In this document: positions 1-5,707 of the stretch, one piece after another
Layout: each line of letters begins with the position of its first letter
How positions within the stretch are numbered: the first letter of the stretch is position 1
From: Pseudomonadota bacterium
GTDB lineage: Bacteria; Pseudomonadota; Gammaproteobacteria; Burkholderiales; Burkholderiaceae
Direction of reading: 5' to 3'
DNA: 5,707 bases
NCBI GenBank assembly: GCA_021778935.1
Contig: JAJYBQ010000162.1
Span: 1-5,707, forward strand
The notes under the pieces: model-generated
Database searches by the model: none
Seen by the model: only the letters and a program-made list of their open reading frames with translations
What the model was told of the DNA's origin: nothing
Translations under genes and position numbers: made by a program

Positions 1-1924
1 AATAGACGACATCGAACTCGCGCCAGAGCGGTTCGTGTGCGGTTTCGGAAATGCCGTAGAGCCCGAGGATGCGCCGGGCTTCGCGCTTGCGCCCTTCGAG
101 TTCGGCTTCCGGGCCGAGCGCCTGCCCGCCGAGACTGCGGCGGGTCAAACGAAAGAGCGTTTCCAGCAGGCGGGCTTTCCAGGCATTCCATACCTTCGGG
201 CTGGTGCCACGGATGTCGGCCACGGTGAGCAGGTAGAGCGCGACGAGGCGCCGATCGGTGCCGACCGTTCGCGCGAACTCCGCGACGACCGCGGGGTCGG
301 CAAGGTCCTGCTTCTGCGCGACCTGCGACATGGTGAGATGGTGCTGGACGAGGAATGCAACCAGGGCGGTATCTTCGTGCGACAGGCCGTGATCGAGGCA
401 GAAGCGTCGGGCTTCGCGCGCGCCAAGGGTGCTGTGGTCGCCGCCGCGGCCTTTGGCGATGTCGTGGAACAAGGCGGCAATGGTGAGCAGCCAGGGACGG
501 TCGAAATCGGCGACGAGCTGGCTGCACTCCGGGTGCTCATGGGCGTAGTCGCTGCTGGCGAAGCGGCGCAGGTTGCGCACCACCATCAGGATGTGCTGGT
601 CGACGGTATAGACGTGAAAAAGGTCGTGCTGCATCTGGCCGACGATGCGGCGGAATGGCGGCAGATAGCGCCCCAGCACCGACCAGTCGTTCATCCGGCG
701 CAGCGTGTGCAGCACGCCCTGGGGTTCCTGCAGGACGGCGAGGAAGCGTGTGCGGTTGATCGGGGTGCGGCGGAAGGCGCCATCGATGCGGTCGCGCGCG
801 TTCCAGATCGCGCGCAGCATGCGCGGGGTCATCGATCGGCATTCGGGGTGGCGTTCGAGCACGAGGAAGGCGCGCAGGATCTCCCCGGGGTCGCGCGCGA
901 ATACGCCGTCGTCGCGCAGATCGAGCAGTTCGGCGCGAGTGCAGAACGCTTCGTCGAGAATCTGGGGGGGGCAATCCGCTTCCGGGTTCATGCGTTGCTC
1001 GATGCTGAGCAGAACCAGGGTGTTGATCTGGGTGACGGTCTTGGCGGCGCGGTAAACCCGCTGCATGAGCACTTCGCTGGCCCGGCGCGCCGAGGTTCCG
1101 GTGATTCCCAGCCGGACCGCGAGCGCATGCTGCAGGTCGAACACCAGCCGGTCCTCGCGCCGCCCCGCGATCGCGTGCAGGTGGGCCCGGACCTGCTTCA
1201 GGAGCCGCTCGGCGTTGCGGATGGCGGCGCACTCGGCGGCGGTGATCAGGCCGTTACGGGTCAGTTCCTCCCAGGTCGAGCCCAGGTCGGCGGCGCGGGC
1301 GACCCAGAGCAGCATCTGCAGATCGCGCAAGCCCCCCGGGCTTTCCTTGCAGTTGGGCTCCAGGGCGTATGGCGTGTCTTCGAATTTGGCGTGGCGCTGC
1401 CGCTGTTCGAGCAGCTTGGCGCGCAGGAAGGCGCGCGCGTCGGTGGCGGATCGCAGTGCCGCCTGGACCGCCTCGAACGTTGGTTTCGGCCCGCAGATCC
1501 GTCGCCCTTCGAGCAGCGCAGTCATCACGGTGGCATCGCGCTGGGCCTCCTGCACGCACTCCTCGGGCGAACGCACGGCGTGGCCGACGGCGAGGCCGGT
1601 ATCCCAAAGCAGTTGCACGAGCGCAGCGATGCGGTTCTGCTCCGCTTCGGCGGGGGGCTGCGCCGGCACGATCAGCAGATCGACGTCGGAGTATGGGAAG
1701 AGTTCGCCGCGGCCATAGCCGCCGATCGCCGCCACGGCCGCAAAACGCGAAACGCCGGTGTGCGCGGCTGCCAGCCGGACGATGTCGTCGGTCACGCGCG
1801 CCAGGCCGCGGAGGGCCGGCAGAACCGGGCCTCCGCGCTCGATCCCGGCCAGGATCGCGTGGTGTCCGCGCCGCCAGCGTTCGCGCAGTTGCGCGTTCGC
1901 TGCCGCGGCGGCGTCGGCGATCAT
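1..1924 (-). CDS. glnD: PII uridylyltransferase / uridylyl-removing enzyme GlnD (N-terminal 641 codons; C-terminus beyond left edge)
   Basis: Bifunctional cytoplasmic nitrogen sensor: it uridylylates PII proteins (GlnB/GlnK) when glutamine is low and removes UMP when glutamine is high. The minus-strand frame is open from the ATG at 1922-1924 to position 2. In residue order: a nucleotidyltransferase motif GGYGRGELFPYSDVDL at about 68-83, with the metal-binding aspartates D80 and D82; the family motif LEPNCKESPGGLRD at about 188-201 (a Cys at 192, where Ile or Val is common in the family); and an HD hydrolase domain with FHDIAKGRGGDHS (H487, D488) and QHHLTMS at 527-533. The two C-terminal ACT domains expected in a protein of roughly 860-890 residues lie outside the window. 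The start is fixed by the four-base ATGA overlap with the map stop; no Shine-Dalgarno precedes it, which suggests coupling to map translation. I read the frame through the eight-G run at 964-971 and it stays intact. Family certain; start very likely. Confidence 0.97.
   Translation of the reverse strand, partial: MIADAAAAANAQLRERWRRGHHAILAGIERGGPVLPALRGLARVTDDIVRLAAAHTGVSRFAAVAAIGGYGRGELFPYSDVDLLIVPAQPPAEAEQNRIAALVQLLWDTGLAVGHAVRSPEECVQEAQRDATVMTALLEGRRICGPKPTFEAVQAALRSATDARAFLRAKLLEQRQRHAKFEDTPYALEPNCKESPGGLRDLQMLLWVARAADLGSTWEELTRNGLITAAECAAIRNAERLLKQVRAHLHAIAGRREDRLVFDLQHALAVRLGITGTSARRASEVLMQRVYRAAKTVTQINTLVLLSIEQRMNPEADCPPQILDEAFCTRAELLDLRDDGVFARDPGEILRAFLVLERHPECRSMTPRMLRAIWNARDRIDGAFRRTPINRTRFLAVLQEPQGVLHTLRRMNDWSVLGRYLPPFRRIVGQMQHDLFHVYTVDQHILMVVRNLRRFASSDYAHEHPECSQLVADFDRPWLLTIAALFHDIAKGRGGDHSTLGAREARRFCLDHGLSHEDTALVAFLVQHHLTMSQVAQKQDLADPAVVAEFARTVGTDRRLVALYLLTVADIRGTSPKVWNAWKARLLETLFRLTRRSLGGQALGPEAELEGRKREARRILGLYGISETAHEPLWREFDVVY
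1921..1924 (-). promoter_or_regulatory. map/glnD stop-start overlap (ATGA), likely translational coupling
   Basis: Read on the minus strand, the four bases are ATGA: TGA (1923-1921) ends map and ATG (1924-1922) starts glnD. The bases just upstream of the ATG are GC-rich (CCGCCGCCGCGCC) and contain no purine-rich ribosome binding site. Ribosomes finishing map are therefore the most likely source of glnD initiation. The coupling itself is inference; the overlap is seen directly. Confidence 0.8.
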
Positions 1925-2763
1925 GGCGCGGCGGCGGTGGCCGGAGCGCGGGCGCCGATCGCTTCCTGGACAAACGCCGGGGGCGGAGGGGCTTGGGCCG
2001 ACAGGGTAAGGACTTCGACGCCCGTTTCCGTGATGAGGACCGTGTGCTCCCATTGCGCGGAGAGGCTGTGGTCCTTGGTGACGATGGTCCAGCCGTCGCC
2101 GAGTTCCCGGATTTCGCGCCGGCCGGCGTTGATCATCGGCTCGATGGTGAACGTCATGCCCGGAAAGAGCTTGTCCAGGGTGCCCGGGCGGCCGTAATGC
2201 AGGACCTGCGGGTCCTCGTGGAATCGCCGACCGATGCCATGCCCGCAGAATTCACGCACCACCGAATAGCCGTTGCGCTCCGCATGGGTCTGGATGGCTG
2301 CGCCGATGTCGCCCAGGTGCCCGCCGGGGCGCGCTGCGAGAATGCCGCGCCACATGCATTCATAGGTGACTTCGCATAGCCGCCGCGCCGCAATCGAGGG
2401 TTCACCGACGCAGAACATGCGGCTGGTGTCGCCGTGCCAGCCGTCCTTGATCACGGTGATGTCCAGATTGACGATGTCGCCGTTCTTGAGCACGCGCGGC
2501 CCGGGGATGCCGTGGCACACCTGGTGGTTGACGGAGGTGCAGATGGATTTGGGGTAGGGCGCATACCCCTTGGGCGCGTAGTGCAGCGGCGCGGGAATGC
2601 AGCCCTGCACATCGACCATGTAGTCGTGGCAGAGGGTGTCCAGGTGTTCGGTCGTCACGCCGGCGGCGACGTGGGGGGCGATGAAATCGAGGACTTCGGC
2701 GGCTAGGCGGCAGGCCACGCGCATGGCTTCGATTTCGGCAGGGGATTTGATGGTCGGGGGCAT
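1921..2763 (-). CDS. map: Type I methionine aminopeptidase
   Basis: Cytoplasmic metalloenzyme that removes the initiator methionine from nascent proteins whose second residue is small. 280 residues from the chosen ATG at 2761-2763. The pita-bread fold ligands are all present: D101 (NLDITV), D112 (HGDTSRMF), H175 (EFCGHGIG), E208 (TIEPMIN) and E239 (AQWEHT), plus the substrate-pocket H80 (SVNHQVCHG). The N-terminus [15 protein letters not shown] matches the usual family start. An upstream in-frame ATG (complement of 2839-2841) would add 26 residues running through the candidate promoters, so I rejected it. No good Shine-Dalgarno is seen: the nearest GGA lies about 15 bases upstream. The last roughly 25 residues are Ala/Pro-rich (including PPPP) and extend beyond the typical catalytic domain, E. 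coli Map being 264 residues. It is transcribed divergently from rpsB and overlaps glnD by four bases. Confidence 0.97.
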   Translation of the reverse strand: MPPTIKSPAEIEAMRVACRLAAEVLDFIAPHVAAGVTTEHLDTLCHDYMVDVQGCIPAPLHYAPKGYAPYPKSICTSVNHQVCHGIPGPRVLKNGDIVNLDITVIKDGWHGDTSRMFCVGEPSIAARRLCEVTYECMWRGILAARPGGHLGDIGAAIQTHAERNGYSVVREFCGHGIGRRFHEDPQVLHYGRPGTLDKLFPGMTFTIEPMINAGRREIRELGDGWTIVTKDHSLSAQWEHTVLITETGVEVLTLSAQAPPPPAFVQEAIGARAPATAAAP

Positions 2764-2790
2764 GAAGGGGCTGTCGTTTCCAAGAACCGA

Positions 2791-2796
2791 TATAAT
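2791..2796 (+). promoter_or_regulatory. Candidate -10 box (TATAAT) of the rpsB operon promoter
   Basis: A perfect TATAAT in the only sizeable gap, on the rpsB strand, would place a transcription start near 2803 and leave a leader of about 147 bases. No convincing TTGACA-like -35 is found: CTGTCG at 2771-2776 matches 3 of 6 positions but with only a 14-base spacer. There is no TG for an extended -10, since the bases before the box are CGA. The assignment rests on the perfect hexamer, AT-richness against a GC-rich background, and position. Confidence 0.5.
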
Positions 2797-2797
2797 A
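2792..2797 (-). promoter_or_regulatory. Candidate -10 box (TATTAT) for the map-glnD unit
   Basis: On the minus strand the same AT-rich patch reads TTGTATTATATC, giving TATTAT (5 of 6 matches to consensus). A start near 2785 would leave a short map leader of about 22 bases. No clear -35 box is visible upstream (towards 2815-2820). The box overlaps the rpsB -10 candidate almost base for base, so one of the two may be only the mirror image of the other. Confidence 0.3.
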
Positions 2798-2802
2798 CAA
2801 AG

Positions 2803-2949
2803 CTCTACCGATTTTCCCGGAAAAGTCTGCCCCGCGGGCATCCGGGAGTCGGGAGATGCTTCGGAAGTTTCGTAAACGCGCGCGCTGCCGCCAAGGTGCT
2901 TTCCGGTTTTTTGGCAGTTGCGTCAGACCCAACCTTGGAGAAGTCGATC
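2803..2949 (+). promoter_or_regulatory. rpsB 5' leader, possibly regulatory
   Basis: This non-coding stretch between the candidate start and the rpsB ATG holds several short potential stems: TTTTCC/GGAAAA (2812-2824), TGCCC/GGGCA with a 3-base loop (2828-2840), and GCCAA (2890-2894) with TTGGC (2911-2915), competing with CTGCC (2885-2889) with GGCAG (2913-2917). A run of six T lies at 2907-2912, and CGGGAG occurs twice (2843-2848, 2850-2855). The rpsB Shine-Dalgarno GGAG is at 2937-2940, nine bases before the ATG. In gammaproteobacteria S2 represses its own operon through the rpsB leader; whether this leader does the same is inference, and no homology to that element is claimed. Confidence 0.4.
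2812..2824. repeat. Short perfect palindrome TTTTCC-C-GGAAAA
   Basis: Six-base arms separated by one base, located between the rpsB -10 candidate and the leader, about ten bases past the predicted start and just upstream of the possible map promoter. It could be an operator half-site pair, a small leader hairpin (unlikely in RNA because of the one-base loop), or chance. Confidence 0.45.
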
Positions 2950-3708
<759 letters not shown>

Positions 3709-3729
3709 GCCCCTGGTTTTTGATGGATG

Positions 3730-3757
3730 GCGAAAGGGGCAGGGATGCCCCTTTCGC
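3730..3757 (+). promoter_or_regulatory. Perfect 12-bp hairpin between rpsB and tsf
   Basis: Arms GCGAAAGGGGCA (3730-3741) and TGCCCCTTTCGC (3746-3757) are exact reverse complements, closed by a GGGA loop that fits the stable GNRA tetraloop pattern. It begins 21 bases after the rpsB stop and ends just before the tsf Shine-Dalgarno GGAG (3763-3766). No T tract follows on either strand (GTATTGGAGAG on the plus side), so it is not a standard intrinsic terminator. A role as partial attenuator, RNase-processing site or 3' stability element that sets the S2 to EF-Ts ratio is inference. Confidence 0.85.
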
Positions 3758-3774
3758 GTATTGGAGAGAAAGAA

Positions 3775-4680
<906 letters not shown>

Positions 4681-4702
4681 AAAGAGGGAAAGGCGCGGCA
4701 CC

Positions 4703-5413
4703 ATGGCCATGTACCGGAGGATTTTGCTCAAGTTGTCGGGCGAAGCCCTGATGGGCGAGGACGCATTCGGCATCAATCGCAATACCATCGAAACCATGGT
4801 CCGCGACATCGGCGACGTACAGCGCATGGGCGTGCAGGTTGCCATCGTCATCGGCGGCGGCAATATCTTCCGCGGTGTCGCCCTGGGTGCGGCGGGGATG
4901 GATCGCGCCACGGCGGACTACATGGGGATGATGGCCACCATCATGAACGCGATGGCGCTGCAAGATGCCATGCGCCATGTGGGGCTGGAGGCGCGTGTGC
5001 AGTCGGCGCTCCATGTCGAACAGGTGGTCGAGCCGTACATTCGGCCCAAGGCGATGCGCTACCTCGATGAAGGAAAAATCGTGATTTTTGCCGCCGGGAC
5101 CGGAAATCCCTTCTTCACCACGGATACTGCGGCGGCGTTGCGCGGCTCGGAAATCGGAGCGGAGATCGTCTTCAAGGCGACGAAGGTCGACGGCGTCTAT
5201 TCCGCCGACCCCCGCAAGGATCCCGGCGCCGTACGGTACGCGAGCATCACGTTCGATGATGCGCTGACGCGCGACCTGCGCATCATGGATGCGACGGCAT
5301 TCACCTTGTGCCGTGATCAGCGTCTGCCGATCCGGGTGTTCAACATCTCGCGGCCGGGCGCGCTGATGCGCGCGGTCAACGGCGAGGACGAAGGTACTTT
5401 GGTGCACGCCTAA
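4703..5413 (+). CDS. pyrH: UMP kinase (uridylate kinase)
   Basis: Phosphorylates UMP to UDP with ATP in pyrimidine nucleotide synthesis; bacterial hexameric enzyme of the amino-acid-kinase fold, unrelated to eukaryotic UMP/CMP kinase. 236 residues, typical length. Motifs in order: KLSGEAL (10-16) for phosphate binding, GGGNIFRG (51-58), the UMP-binding [15 protein letters not shown] (65-79), [14 protein letters not shown] (131-144) and [13 protein letters not shown] (158-170) for the nucleotide site, then [22 protein letters not shown] 4703 is preferred, with AAAGG at 4689-4693 nine bases upstream and AGGG at 4685-4688 as an alternative; ATG 4709, two codons later, is possible but would be only three residues before the first strand. 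It lies 22 bases after tsf and 20 before frr. The family is known to be activated by GTP and inhibited by UTP; nothing in the sequence departs from that. Confidence 0.98.
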   Translation: MAMYRRILLKLSGEALMGEDAFGINRNTIETMVRDIGDVQRMGVQVAIVIGGGNIFRGVALGAAGMDRATADYMGMMATIMNAMALQDAMRHVGLEARVQSALHVEQVVEPYIRPKAMRYLDEGKIVIFAAGTGNPFFTTDTAAALRGSEIGAEIVFKATKVDGVYSADPRKDPGAVRYASITFDDALTRDLRIMDATAFTLCRDQRLPIRVFNISRPGALMRAVNGEDEGTLVHA

Positions 5414-5433
5414 TCAGCAGCGGGGAAGATTCC

Positions 5434-5707
5434 ATGACTATCGCGGAAATTCGAACGACGACCGAGAGCCGCATGCTCAAGTCGATCGAGGCATTGAAGA
5501 CGGACCTGGCAAAGGTGCGGACCGGACGCGCGCACACGGGCATTCTCGACCACGTGCAGGTCGAATATTACGGATCGATGGTTCCGATCACGCAGGTAGC
5601 CAACGTGGGTCTGCTCGACGCACGCACCCTCAGCGTGCAGCCGTGGGAGAAGAAATTGCTCTCGGCGATCGAGAAGGCGATCCGCGAGTCGGACCTCGGC
5701 TTGAACC
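5434..5707 (+). CDS. frr: Ribosome recycling factor (N-terminal 91 codons; truncated by right edge)
   Basis: With EF-G, splits the post-termination ribosome so its subunits can be reused; cytoplasmic. The visible half of a protein of about 185 residues starts [21 protein letters not shown], followed by the conserved [13 protein letters not shown] (27-39), [28 protein letters not shown] and [14 protein letters not shown] at the edge. These cover the first helix of the three-helix bundle and most of domain II; the remainder of domain I lies outside. The start at 5434 is backed by GGGGA at 5422-5426, seven bases upstream. It follows pyrH by 20 bases with no terminator between them, so it is probably part of the same transcript. 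Confidence 0.97.
   Translation, partial: MTIAEIRTTTESRMLKSIEALKTDLAKVRTGRAHTGILDHVQVEYYGSMVPITQVANVGLLDARTLSVQPWEKKLLSAIEKAIRESDLGLN

Noticed and set aside
964..971. Eight-G run within glnD, suspected frameshift
   Set aside because: Reading the minus strand on both sides gives continuous GlnD-like sequence in one frame (IEQRMNPEADCPPQILDEAF), so the run is part of an intact gene.
35..2197. 720-codon open frame on the plus strand
   Set aside because: It lies antisense to glnD and map. Over glnD its codons align exactly with glnD codons, so its stops would correspond to sense codons TTA, CTA and TCA, which GC-rich genes avoid. The translated protein has no recognisable domain, whereas the opposite strand encodes intact GlnD and Map motifs.
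2888..2912. Intrinsic terminator or attenuator ending in T6 in the rpsB leader
   Set aside because: The segment immediately before the T run forms only a weak, interrupted stem (CCG with CGG at its ends), too poor to call a terminator; it is mentioned only as part of the leader.
3727..3774. Upstream in-frame start for tsf at 3727
   Set aside because: It would add 16 residues translated from the hairpin, unlike any EF-Ts, and has no suitable binding site; ATG 3775 has GGAG at the right distance.

Overview
The window is an ordinary, well-conserved housekeeping segment of a GC-rich proteobacterial chromosome. It carries glnD and map on the minus strand and rpsB, tsf, pyrH and frr on the plus strand. 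This gene order, with divergent transcription from a gap between map and rpsB, is the classic proteobacterial arrangement also seen in Escherichia coli. The wording of several proteins points to a betaproteobacterium (for example [18 protein letters not shown] and [22 protein letters not shown] in PyrH, the [18 protein letters not shown] start of S2, and the map N-terminus). I cannot place it more finely from sequence alone.

Layout. Positions 1-1924 (minus) hold the first 641 codons of glnD, the PII uridylyltransferase/uridylyl-removing enzyme, running off the left edge. Its ATG overlaps the TGA of map (1921-2763, minus, methionine aminopeptidase) in an ATGA junction, so the two form a translationally compact minus-strand unit. 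Positions 2764-2949 are the only sizeable intergenic region (186 bases). It holds a perfect TATAAT for rpsB, a TATTAT on the other strand that could serve map, a small perfect palindrome and a long rpsB leader with several short stems. On the plus strand rpsB (2950-3708, ribosomal protein S2), tsf (3775-4680, EF-Ts), pyrH (4703-5413, UMP kinase) and the first 91 codons of frr (5434 to the edge, ribosome recycling factor) are closely spaced and probably form one transcript. A perfect 12-bp hairpin sits between rpsB and tsf.

Function. The plus-strand genes supply translation (S2, EF-Ts, RRF) and the nucleotide pathway (UDP/UTP precursor). Map trims the initiator methionine. GlnD senses glutamine and controls PII. 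All catalytic motifs checked are intact and no frameshift was seen, including at an eight-G run inside glnD at 964-971.

I found no mobile element, tRNA, rRNA, CRISPR array or novel system. The points worth a second look are regulatory: the intercistronic hairpin, the rpsB leader, the face-to-face -10 boxes, the SD-less glnD start, and an Ala/Pro-rich tail on Map. Two very long antisense open frames (720 and 662 codons) are explained by codon usage and were rejected.
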